From: Chlorophyllum brunneum
Taxonomy: Eukaryota; Basidiomycota; Agaricomycetes; Agaricales; Agaricaceae
Assembly: GCA_963576785.1 (NCBI GenBank)
Contig: OY756139.1
Span: 1,798,001-1,862,000, forward strand
Length of the DNA: 64,000 bases
Direction: 5' to 3'
In this document: one piece after another, positions 55,201-64,000 of the stretch
Layout of the letters: every line of letters starts with the position of its first letter
How positions within the stretch are numbered: position 1 is the stretch's first letter
Position numbers and translations under genes: made by a program
The notes under the pieces: model-generated
What the model was told of the DNA's origin: nothing
The model's input: the letters and a program-made list of their open reading frames with translations, nothing else
The model's database searches: none

Positions 55201-55784
55201 ATCTTCTGTTGGAATGGTTCAGGGATTGTCCTGACCGTTCCCTCACCTTCTGGTCCATTCTGTCATCGGCAAAATGGTCCATTCATTGGGATGTGCATTT
55301 ATTTGCCACTGACCTTCGGGTCGCTGCTGGACGTTGTCCAGTGACATCCATCAATTCGCTGTGTAAACTCAATGTAGCAACCATTCAGAAGGCCTGGAAG
55401 GTTGTCTTCCAGGACTTCCCTTATTGTGGTTCTAACTTCCTTGCCCTCAAGGATAGTAAGAACAAAGTTATACAGCCAATGTACCTCCGTGGAGGTTCTT
55501 GGCTTCCTTTCTTTCCCTCTCAGTCCATTGCGATGAGAGCGAACTGTGCCATTCTCGGGCATACTCTGACCAGCAAGTATTTCTCCCAGTTTCATCCCCT
55601 AGAGCCTATCGGCTGCGGGTGTTGGGCTCCTTTGGAGACCTGTACTCATATTTTGTACTCTTGTCCTTTGTACAAGAGATGTCATGGCCTGCTGGTCTCT
55701 ATTGACCAGCTGGTAGATTTTCTTGAATGCAATCCCTTAGCATTTGCGTTCAAGTCCAACACACCACTTGTAGGAGTTGGATAA
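52203..55784 (+). pseudogene. LINE-B ORF2, copy B4: partial endonuclease, RT (YVDD), RNase H
   Basis: The endonuclease lacks about its first 95 residues; it starts at NKDLINHRDIMVLSLFLGG, then YMGGDFNCHSELWD (GDFN), VIDLAFVPSD and GLSDHIPLVLML (SDH). RT: LGLDHVTWTHLKEI, VIIPKPGKPSYSMPKVFRPIVLLN, VAFDIAQFFPSLNHNML (motif A), GVGQGLSLSPVLSGLYLA (motif B), LLSYVDDGLAIAQAK (motif C intact, 53964-53975) and HWRYFGFFFN. Stops: 53170 TGA, 53649 TAG (TGG in B2), 54252 TGA (CGA in B2), 54315, 54388 and 54512 TGA. The last 389 codons (54615-55784) are open: VMDTSLPLFG (Asp 106), DAELFAIHMAL (Glu 146), VFTDSIGSAKQAL (Asp 171), ending in a Cys-rich GCGCWAPLETCTHILYSC cluster. Confidence 0.9.
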
Positions 55785-56088
55785 GATGATGCAGCCCCTG
55801 CTAGCTTCCCACATCTCCAGCGTGTGTAGAAGTTAATTGCAAATTGATGCATACTCTCCTTAGGGAGGGGAGACTAGGGGTTGCTCATTATTCTGGTCTA
55901 GGATTCACATGTTCATGTGTGTTTCTGTGACCATTCACCCAGACCACCTGTTGGTGGTCTAGTTCAGCCAGGGGAGAGCCCATCTTTGTATTCTACCCTC
56001 TTTGTAGCCTACATATCACAGTAGATACAGGTGGACTGCAATTGCACACCATCTTAAACAAGTTGATTTAAAAAAAAAAAAAAAAAAG
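55785..56088 (+). other. LINE-B 3' UTR and poly(A), copy B4
   Basis: About 285 bp of 3' UTR closely matching 30840-31130 in copy B2, then 19 A residues. The possible hairpin arms are at about 56008-56033, the right arm being changed. Confidence 0.85.
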
Positions 56089-57423
56089 GCTATCAGTGTC
56101 TTTACCACTCCTAGTTGCCGAAGGGGTCAGATCCATTTATCAGTCATCGAACACATTCGCCAGGTCTTCACCAGGGGCCTCTGGTGCCGGACAATAACCC
56201 ACCTACCCTAAGCTAGTTATCCAATTCCCTGAGAGATGGATGGGAAAGCAAATGTCAGAGGGTTTGCTTTCAGAAACTTGACAAGGGCACCCGGTGTGGC
56301 TGGGTACCCTCTAGAGGAATCAAACCGACTACAGTTGGTAAGAATATGCACATGAGACTCAAAGGGAGCCCCATATGGACACCAGAATGGTTCATCCTGG
56401 AAGAACCAAGACCTGTAGGCCCCAATAGGTGCATGGTTGAGTATAACTCTACATATGCAGGCAGACAGCGAGTTGGACTCTGCTGCAGTGGAAGACAGCC
56501 ACAAACCTCCATTGAGGTAGGTGGGCTGGAGGGGCTTACCATTGCGCCCTTCGAGAGCTATGAACTGGCTACCTGAGTAAGTAGGATCCTAGAATCAAGT
56601 GATCCAGGCATCTTAGCAAGATTTGACTACCCTCTGACAAAGGGAGTCAAGGGAGGTTTGCAGACAGGAACCTGCAGCACCTGGAGTTCAGTACAGTACT
56701 GGTGTATGGTACCATGAATAGCCTACTTCTCGGATGAGTAGGTGTGCCAGATGTGAAGGGAGTACTCAGGGTGACTCCCAAACCACTCCAAGAGTGCATT
56801 ACACATGGCAAGCAAGTGAGCCTGACCAGAGTGAATGGAGGGGTCCACTGCTCTCCTGGCTGAGCCAAGGGAGTCAGTAAACACAATAATGGAGTCATAG
56901 TCAGGGAGGCTAGTGGCCTTCCCAATTGTGATCCAGATAGCATACAGCTCCGCATCAGGAGCCATTACTCGACCGGCCACATGTTTTGTCTGGAAGACAC
57001 GCTGGCCTGACTAGTAGATCTGGGTAGCAGAAACTGCCTGGAATTCCTCCTGCAGCAGTAGACTTGCATCCGTCACCACGGTGAGAACCCAAGGGGAGGT
57101 ATTAGCATGTTCCAACATGCTGTTCAGATGCCTTGTGTGCACAGCCCTCTCATTACAAGAATAAGAGAAGTTGTGGAAGGATACCTGGGCTGCAAAGTGG
57201 TCCAGGAGATGGTAACCAGGTTGAGCCACTGCAGAGTAGGGATCAAACTGTTCAGTGAGAGATGGGCTTCCATGAGAGAGCCCTTGACCTGCCTAATGAG
57301 GCATTCAGTCAAAAGAGAGACAGAGAGAGTGTGTGGGGGGGCACTCTTGGCATTTGGATAATCGAGGAGGGACTGAAAAGGATGGGTATTGGAGAGGGTG
57401 GTGAGTCAGTAGTTCACTCTTGG
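56089..57423 (-). mobile_element. LINE-A fragment A11: RNase H and part of the 3' UTR
   Basis: Minus-strand ORF2 end. From 57420: NTHPFQSLLDYPNAKSAPPHTLSVSLLTECLIRQVKGSLMEA, GYHLLDHFAAQVSF, VVTDASLLLQEEFQAVSA, DAELYAIWITIGKA, VFTDSLGSARRAVDPSIHSGQAH, CRVILNHAPIGAYRSWFF, CPYGAPFESHVHIL and ISQGIG, with stops and a short deletion near 56690 and 57270. The 3' UTR is cut at 56089 by the LINE-B tail. Upstream, A12 begins head-to-head at 57424. Confidence 0.85.
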
Positions 57424-57552
57424 ATTGCTTCTTTTCCCGGAACTCCCACCTGTCAATTACATGATCACCCCTTCGTTGACACTCTTAACGTCCTACATGT
57501 CCCAGACAGCAAGTGCTCTAAGCGTGGATTTCTGTATAGGCCCATAGCCCCC

Positions 57553-58662
57553 ATGCCTCCCCGCAGCTCGAGGAGGAGGATGAGCACCCATTGCTTGGCC
57601 TCCTCAGAAGACAACGAGATGGCGGCTGCCTTCCAACCAGTTGGCAGCCAAACCACTCCCCAGTCCCCCAGGTCCACTCTAGGCCCTTACTCCCTGGGTA
57701 TCCCCCCCTACGGCAGCAGTGCCAGGCATTCCTATATCCCTGCAGTTCCCCTTCAACAGAGAGGACACACTCCATCATGACATGGGTCCCCAACCCCCTC
57801 TTAACCTACCCCAGCTCCTGGCATGGAAGCCAGAGCTTCATCCCTCCCCCCATCCTCCTCTCCCCCTGCCTCCCCAGAGGATATGGAACAGGATGACCAG
57901 GAGGAGCCTACCGCCACCCCCCTCTCTATCCTGGGCATTAACATTAGTGCCAGAGAGGATACCGATGTGATCCAATGGTTGCTCAAGATTGTCGCTGCCT
58001 TTATGAAGATAGCACATCTCATTCCCCAGGAGAATGCTCTATCCTTCTATCCCATCACCTCTCGACTATCTGAGATAGTCCAGACAGTTGCATCCTCCCC
58101 TATGTGGTGTGAAACCTACACAGGGGCGAGTGACTCTCTCTCCCTGAGGGATTTGATCGCTTTGGCATTCCCTGCTCTCCCAGTAGTAACTTTCAGGCCC
58201 CCAGCTATCCCTCCAAGAGTACCAGGGCCTTCCACCCTCAGCCTCCCCCAGTGCAGGCCCCCTGTGCAGGAGGAGGACAACCTTATGGACCCAGAGAAGA
58301 CTCCAGTCAAATGCCTGCACATGGACCCTAAGGGAAAGGCACCCGTCCGACCTGTGAAGGCTCCTACAAAGCCTCAGGTCCCCTACATGCACAAGCCAAG
58401 GCTGTAAAGCAACCCCCCTCATCTAACGCTCACCCTAGGGAAACCGAAGGCTATGCCTCTGGTTCCTGCTACTCTAGCTGATCAACCGTGCCCCCACCCT
58501 CCCCATTGTTGTAACTGCAAGAAGGAGCACCCCACCAATTCCAGGAAGTGTGCTTTCTGGAATCACAAGCACGACCAGGCCTGGCTGACAGCCCGTTATT
58601 GAGAGGTGTGTGACAGACATTGTTGCTCTCCCATTCCCCCTCATAACCCCCCTTATGTCTAG
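57553..58662 (+). pseudogene. LINE-A ORF1, copy A12, internally deleted
   Basis: The ATG at 57553 (MPPRSSRRRMSTHCLASSEDNEM) leads, after a frameshift near 57800, to 194 open codons from 57823: MEARASSLPPSSSPPAS, SILGINISAREDTDVIQWLLKIVAAFMK, SEIVQTVASSPMW, SDSLSLRDLIALAFPA and the linker to KPQVPY. It then skips to HAQAKA-like residues and again to KPKAMP. Only the last HCCNCKKEHP motif of the zinc region remains. It stops at 58660-58662 in the ATGTCTAG overlap. Confidence 0.86.
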
Positions 58663-59161
58663 GAACAACCTAGACCATCTGGAGGGCATTAGGGTATTTG
58701 CATTTAATGTTGCAAAATCATATATATATGTTGATGTACTGTTCGAGAAGTTGAAATCAGACTTTGATATTCTCTTTTTCCAGGAACCTTCTTGGAGGTT
58801 CATCTGTTCCACACCCTCAACCACTGACATGGAAGAGGACAACATTATTGGTGCACCTAAGCACCCTGATTGGCTTATGGTGATGCATCCCCCTACCCAG
58901 GGGCCCCAGCCCCAAGTGATGGCTTATGCTCACACTCGGTTGCAACATCTAAGGCCATCAATGAGGAGGGACCTCATTGATTACCCTGATATCCTTGCGC
59001 TAACACTCTTTACTGATGCAAAGGCTTACAACATCTATTCAGATAATTAACACACCGCCATCAACTTCCTTCATGGGAAGGTCGATACTCTTCCCCCATT
59101 CAACTTTATGAGTGGGGACTTTAATTGTTATTCTTTGGAGTGGGACCCTGAGGTTCTACAT
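58655..59161 (+). pseudogene. LINE-A ORF2 endonuclease, copy A12, split by A13
   Basis: The ATG at 58655 overlaps the ORF1 stop. RVFAFNVAKSYIYVDVLFEKLKSDFDILFFQEPSWRF, KHPDWLMVMHPPTQG, LIDYPDILALTLFTDAKAYNIYSDN, a stop at 59048, then FMSGDFNCYSLEWDPEVLH. It resumes at 63705 with AHKLMEMSYDLGLNLVMPTN, PSVIDLVFISFPN and GTSDHILLTITLPIAPIDIGIV, so all endonuclease motifs are present across the two halves. Confidence 0.86.
59148..59161. repeat. Target-site duplication of LINE-A copy A13, left
   Basis: CTGAGGTTCTACAT here and CTGAGATTCTATAT at 63705-63718: 12 of 14 bases match and both differences are transitions. The host endonuclease reads through when A13 is removed. Confidence 0.87.
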
Positions 59162-59720
59162 CTTTTTTTTTTTTTTTTTTTTTGAATCATGGCCTAAGGC
59201 CAATTTATTATGCAGTGCTCGAACACAGTCTGTGGCCAGAATACAGAAGAGTAGACTAGCAGGTATCTACAGAGAAAGTGGTAATTACGCCCTACCAAGC
59301 AAAAGTACCGTTGCCCAAAACCAATGGTAGGAGGAATTGCATCCTACTCCCAAGCCTGAAGGGCAAAGGGAGTGGATGCCAGAGGAGGCAAGTGGGTAGG
59401 GAGGTTCCCCAACCAGTGACCCAGTCCAAAGACCAGGCCTGGTCAGTAGGTGTTGATTCACTGTAAATGCCCAGCAATGGAAACTCACCCAGCTACTGGT
59501 CCAGCTACTAGCCCTCAGAGTTCTTCTTACTAAGAGTCATTCCCCTGGCCATGGTCACCCTTGCCAGAGTAGTCAGCCACACCATTTGTGTGGCTATCAG
59601 CATCTTCCCCACACCTAGTCACCAAAGGGGACAACTCCAGTCATAAAACTCCAAAGGTCTTCACCAGACTTCCACCAGGGTTCTCTGGTGCCAGACAATA
59701 ACCCACCTACCCTGAGCCAG
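59162..59720 (-). other. LINE-A 3' UTR and poly(A), copy A13
   Basis: Same UTR as in A3 and A7, with an intact palindrome just upstream of the tail. No open frame of interest. Confidence 0.85.
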
Positions 59721-61772
59721 TTATCCAATTCCCTGGGGAATGGATGGGAAAGCAAATGCCGAAGGGTTTGCTTTCAAGAACTTGAGGAGGGCACCCGGCA
59801 TAGCTGGGTACCCCCTAGAGAAGTCAAACCTCAGACAGAAGGTAAGAATATGCACACAGGACTCAAAAGGAGCCCCGCATGGACACCAGAATGGTTCATC
59901 CTGGAAGAACCAAGACCTGTAGGCCCCAATAGGTGCATGGTTGAGTATAACTCTACATATGCGGGCAGACAGTGAGTTGGACTCTGCTACAGCAGAGGGC
60001 AGCCACAAACCTCCATTGAGGTAGGTGGGCTGGAGGGGCTTACCGTTGCACCCTTTGAGAGCCATAAACTGGCTACCCAAGTAAGTAGAATCCTGGAATC
60101 GAGTGATCCAGGCATCCTGGCAAGATTTGACAACCCTCTGATGAAGGGAGTTAAGGGAGGTTTGCGGATGGGAACCTACTGAGACCTGGAGTTTGGTACT
60201 GCACTGGTGCACGGTACCATGAATGGCCCACTTCTCTGATGAGTAGGTGTGCCAGACATAAAGGGAGCATTCAGGGTGACCCTCAAACCACTCCATAAGA
60301 GTGTTACAGACGGCAAGCAAATGAGCTTGACCAGAGTGAATGGAGGGGTCCACCACTCTCCTGGCAGAACCAAGAGAGTCAGTGAACATGATAATGGAGT
60401 TACAGTCAGAGAGGCTGGTAGCCTTCCCAACTGCGATCCGGATAGCATACAGCTCCGCATCAGGAGCTGTCACTCGGCCCACCACATCTCTCGTCTGAAA
60501 GACACACCAGCCTAACCAGTAGATCTAGGCAGCAGAAACTGCCTGGAATTCCCCCCACAGTGGCAGACTCACATCTGTCACCACAGTGAGAACCCGAGGA
60601 TCAGCATTAGCACGTTCCAAAGTGCTATTCAGATACCTTATATACACAACCCTCTCATCACAAGAACAAGGAGAGCCATGGAAGGATACCTGGGCTGCAA
60701 AATGGTCCAGAAGGCGGTGACCAGGCTGAGCCACTGCAGAGCAGGGGTCAAACTGTTCAGTGAGGGACAGGAGTGTGGAGACAGCTTCCATAAGGGAACC
60801 CTTAACCTGCCTGACGAGATGGTCAGACAGGAGGGAGATGGAGAGGGGGTGTGGGGGGGCACCCTTGGCATTTGGACGATCAAGGAGGGATCAGAGAGGA
60901 TGGGTATTGGAGAGGGTGGCAAGACAGTAGTTCACTCTTGAAGCCACCTTCTTCAGATGGAGGTGGACAGAGATGAGACCAGTGAGGGCTTTGGTACTGC
61001 CAGAAGGAGAGGTGCAGAATGCACTGGTAATCCACAATGCAGCCTTGCATTGCATGGTATTGAGGGACTTGAGCAGGCCCTTACATCAAGCTTTGTCAAA
61101 GTACCACAGACGGAAGCCATATATCACAATAGGCATAACACATGACCTGAAAAGGAGTTACTTCTGCTTGGGGGTCAGACCGTGGGAGGAGTTGCCAAGC
61201 ATCCCCATTGCTTTCACAGTAGAGAGAGCCTTGGTAGAATAGTGTTGAATGTGCTCCTGAAAATTCAGGGCATGATCAAAGTAAAAGCCCAAGTACCTCC
61301 AGTAGGTCTTAGAGTGTAGAGGAGTATCCCCTGTGAATGGACCAAAGCCCAAGTCAAGAGGGGAATTAATGTCTCCAGGCTTCCTGGAGAAGTGGAAGAG
61401 TTCGGACTTGTCATGCTCCATGACAAGCGCGAATGCTACAAAGAGATTGAAGAGAACAATATATGCCTTCTTGAGGGTGTCCAAGTTCTCATCCCAGGTC
61501 TTAGCCTGGGCAACGATGGTACCATTGTTGACATAGGATAACAGAATACTCCCAGTGGAAGTAATCTGCAGATCAAAGGCCTTCATAAGAGGGGCAATAT
61601 AGAGGCCAGAGAGGACTGGGGACATGGCAGAGCCCTGTCCAATGCCCACATCTGCACCTCAGGGATCAGAGGAGAAGCCATTCCACATATAAACAGTGGA
61701 TTGGCCTACCAGGTACAAAGCAAAGAAGGTTCTCATGTTAAGTGGGAACCCCTGCTTGGCAAGTATGGCCAT
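59721..61772 (-). pseudogene. LINE-A ORF2 C-terminal half, copy A13 (RT with YVNN, RNase H)
   Basis: RT from motif A/B region: GIGQGSAMSPVLSGLYIAPL, LLSYVNNGTIVAQAKTWDENLDTLKKA (61524-61535, both Asp positions now Asn), LVMEHDKSELFHFSRKPGD, YWRYLGFYFDHALNF, ALSTVKAMGMLGNSS. Frameshifts follow. RNase H: VVTDVSLPLWGEFQ, then the open 254-codon frame 60485-59721 with DAELYAIRIAVGKA, MFTDSLGSARRVVDPS, HTYSSEKWAIHGTVHQ, GSQFMALKG, CRVILNHAPIGAYRSWFF, CPCGAPFESCVHIL and IPQGIG. Confidence 0.87.
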
Positions 61773-63572
61773 AGCAGGAACTGGAGGCATAGCCTTTGGT
61801 TGCCCCTTATAACACTGTGCAAAGGTGCAATGGTTGGCATGGGAATGCGGACCACCACAATCAGGACATACAGGGCCATCGGCCTTGCACCAGGAAGAGG
61901 TATGGCCCCACTTGTAACAGCGGGTACACAGCAACTTGTTACGACAAGGGTTAGCAGAGAGAATAACACATTGCTTGTTCCCAAACATGATCTTCTTGTT
62001 CAGAAGACCGAGAGCTCGAGTACCCCTCATGGAGTCCCAGATGTCAAAGAATGCCATATAGGAGTCAGACATCTTGGAGTTATGCACCAGTCTAGGGGGA
62101 CCCTTGAGACTGATAAGAGGAGCATGAACCAATGAGGTAAGAACCTCCTTGACATCAGCTGGGGTACATTGAACTCTAGCGGCGGAGTTCTTGAGATAGG
62201 GGACATCGACCACATGGAGGTACGACACCGAAGAAGGGAGTCTGATCCAGAAGGGTGCTCCTGGAGGGGACAGATATTTGACCAATGCCTTAAGAATCTC
62301 AATATCCTTAGTCATAGTGAGCTTGTTGGTGGCCATGGAGTAGCCATCATACATGAGTGTGGCACCTTCCACAATCAAAGAGCTTCTCCCAGCCTTTAAT
62401 GCCTTACAGGCTTGCTGGGTAAGGATATGGAGACCAGCTGAAGCATTCGACTTGTCTTCATAGGAAACTAGGACCTGCTTATGCAAAGGTCCAGGAATCA
62501 TGAATGCTGGCTTCTTAGGGTGAGTGTTGGATGAGGGAGGTTGCTTCACAACCTTGGCTTGCACATAAAGTCTGAGTAACTGCTCTGCAGAAAGGTGGGG
62601 GAAGGCTGCTTTCAATAAAGAGAGCAGGTCTATCCCAGGTTTGGCTGAGGCCAGTTGTTTTGCTGCAGCCGAGTAAGCCTTCTGTCCTCACTTGGGCTTT
62701 GAAGTGAGCATGGAAGGAGGAGGTCCAGAGGGCCTCTTGTAGGGGACCTGAGGCTTTGTAGGAGCCTTCACAGGTCGGACAGGTGCCTTCCCCCTTAGGG
62801 TCTGTGTGCAGGCATTTGACCAGAGTCTTCTCCGGATCCATAAGCTTGTCCTTCTCCTGCACAGGGGGCCTGTGCTGGGAGGGGCCAAAGGTGGAAGGCC
62901 CTGGTACCCTTAGAGGGGTAGCCAGGGGCCTGAAAGTCACTACTGGGGGACCAAGGAATACTGAAGCAATTGAGTCCCTCAGGGAGAGAGAGTCACTTGC
63001 CCCTGTGTAGGTTTCATGCTACATGGGGGAGGATGTGACTGTCTGGACTATTTCAGATAGTCAAGAGGCAATGGGATGGAAGGACGGAGCATCCTCCTGG
63101 GGAATGAGATGCACCGTCTTCATAAAGTTGGCAACAATCTTGAGTGACCGTTGGATCGCATCGGTGTCCTCTCTGGCACTAATGTTAATGCCCAGGATAG
63201 AGAGGGGGGTGGCAGTAGACTCCTCCTGGTCATCCTGTTCCATATTCTCTAGGGAGGCAGGGAGAGGGGAGGATGGGGGGAGGGATGAAGCTCTGGCTTC
63301 CATGCCAGGAGCTGGGGTAGGTTGAGAGGGGATTGGGAACCCATGTTGCGATGGAGTGCATCCTCTCTATTGAAGGGGAACTGTAGGGGTGTAGGAATCC
63401 CTGGCACTGCTGCCGTAGGGGGGATACCCAGGGAGTAAGGGCCTGGAGTGGACCTGGGGGGCTGGGGAGTGGTTTGGCTGCCAACCAGTTGGAAGGCAGC
63501 CGCCATCTCATTGTCTTCTGAGGAGGCCAAGCATTGGGTACTCATCCTCCTCCTCAAACTGTGGGGAGGCAT
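61659..63572 (-). pseudogene. LINE-A ORF1, copy A13, fused in frame to RT by deletion
   Basis: The ATG at 63572 (MPPHSLRRRMSTQCLASSEDNEM) opens ORF1, broken by frameshifts in the N-terminal half. From 62615 a 318-codon open frame holds KAAFPHLSAEQLLRLYVQAKV, KQVLVSYEDKSNASAGLHILTQQAC, DGYSMATNKLTMTKDIEIL, WDSMRGTRALGLLNKKIMFGN and CTRCYKWGHTSSWC (intact CCHC), CPDC. It then passes directly from KAMPPVPA into RT residues AILAKQGFPLNMRTFFALYLVG. The fusion is in frame but stops 30 codons into RT. Confidence 0.87.
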
Positions 63573-63704
63573 GGGGGCTATGGGCCCGTACAGAAATCTG
63601 TGCTTAGAGCACTCACTGTCTGGGACATGTAGGATGTTAAGAGTGTCAACAAAGGGATGATCACATGATCAACAGGTGGGAGATTTAGGAAAAGAAGCAA
63701 TGTG

Positions 63705-64000
63705 CTGAGATTCTATATTATCAAACAACAGCTCATAAGCTTATGGAAATGAGTTACGATCTTGGCCTCAATTTGGTTATGCCAACCAACCTGGGTCTGA
63801 TGTTTATCTCCCACAACCCAGATCTTTGCCCATCGGTGATTGATCTGGTGTTCATCTCTTTTCCCAATGTATCAAAAACTTTTCCTTATTGGGACTTATC
63901 TCTTCAGGGTACTTCAGATCACATCCTGCTAACCATTACCCTTCCTATTGCTCCCATTGATATCGGGATTGTCAAATCTGTCCTTCTGAAGGGCTCCAAT
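63705..64000 (+). mobile_element. LINE-A copy A12, right part: endonuclease C-terminal motifs, runs off the window
   Basis: Begins with the right target-site duplication of A13 and continues the A12 endonuclease: HKLMEMSYDLGLNLVMPTNLGLMFISHNP, VIDLVFISFPN and GTSDHILLT. Compared with other copies the site is conserved but SDHVPL has become SDHILL. The remaining ORF2 and the 3' end lie beyond 64000. Confidence 0.88.

Larger units (their letters stand above)
50218..56088 (+). mobile_element. LINE-B copy B4, the most complete LINE-B, with A10 inside
   Basis: Carries ORF1, a partly deleted endonuclease, RT with YVDD, an open RNase H and a 3' UTR ending in a 19-A tail (56070-56088). The left end at 50218 lies inside LINE-B fragment B3, so the true 5' end is uncertain and may be truncated. 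LINE-A fragment A10 interrupts ORF1. No target-site duplication could be paired: the left flank is LINE-B and the right flank is LINE-A 3' UTR. Confidence 0.88.
57424..59161 (+). mobile_element. LINE-A copy A12, left part: 5' end, ORF1, endonuclease start
   Basis: Begins with the common 5' terminus ATTGCTTCTTTTCCC at 57424. ORF1 is shortened by two internal deletions near 58386 and 58437. The endonuclease runs to GDFNCYSLEWDPEVLH at 59161, where LINE-A copy A13 is inserted in opposite orientation. The element resumes at 63705 and leaves the window at 64000. Confidence 0.9.
59162..63704 (-). mobile_element. LINE-A copy A13: both ends intact, about 2 kb internal deletion
   Basis: A 3' tail of about 20 A (T run at 59163-59183), the GGCCTTAGGCC palindrome at about 59192-59202, a full 3' UTR, and the 5' terminus at 63701. 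It is flanked by a 14-bp duplication. Net length is 4.5 kb, because ORF1 is joined to the middle of RT at about 61773 (end of ORF1, endonuclease and RT start missing). It inserted into A12 in opposite orientation. Confidence 0.9.

Overview
The window is eukaryotic and fungal, most likely from a basidiomycete. The conserved genes at the left end carry introns of about 50 to 60 bp with GT/AG ends, genes are tightly packed, and the retroelements (a chromodomain Ty3/gypsy element, a Ty1/copia element, and Tad-like LINEs with a C-terminal RNase H) are typical of fungi. The genus cannot be fixed from the sequence alone.

Only the first 3.6 kb holds host genes. These are the 5' part of a cytosolic/mitochondrial alanyl-tRNA synthetase gene (minus strand, six exons visible), a divergently transcribed mitochondrial ribosomal protein bL34m gene, and a CLASP-type microtubule-binding protein gene. 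The first two share a 0.1 kb intergenic region and both serve mitochondrial translation. After about 1.6 kb of AT-rich DNA without a gene, everything from 5.2 kb to the right end is retrotransposon DNA, apart from one unassigned block (38999-40447).

Three LINE families are named here for convenience. LINE-A has about 13 pieces; a full copy is about 6.5 kb and carries ORF1 with CCHC knuckles, then ORF2 with endonuclease, reverse transcriptase and RNase H. LINE-B is a relative with four pieces. LINE-C has one 5'-truncated piece. There are also three LTR elements: Gypsy-1 (31570-38013, a chromovirus with an extra 3' ORF), Gypsy-2 (5201-6582, LTR plus truncated gag) and Copia-1 (18609-26871).

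The elements are stacked inside each other. A LINE-B copy (13171-15951 and 30730-31145) contains a LINE-A copy (15952-30729), which contains Copia-1, which contains LINE-C (22579-23629). Each of these three insertions has a recognisable target-site duplication. A second LINE-A copy contains Gypsy-1 (5-bp duplication AAGGG). Two more LINE-A copies are nested in older LINE-A copies at 41305-45513 and 59162-63704, each with a duplication of about 14 bp. Where copies can be compared, differences are overwhelmingly transitions, and many premature stops are CGA to TGA, CAG to TAG or TGG to TAG. This is the mark of cytosine methylation or RIP-like mutation.

The most interesting points are these. All four LINE-A copies that cover the RT active site have Asn in place of the first Asp of YVDD. 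Six LINE-A copies start at exactly the same 5' base. One LINE-A ORF1 holds a perfect 292-bp in-place inversion. The chromovirus has an intact 278-codon ORF3 of unknown function and a good -1 frameshift signal. The alanyl-tRNA synthetase has an in-frame upstream start that would add a mitochondrial presequence.
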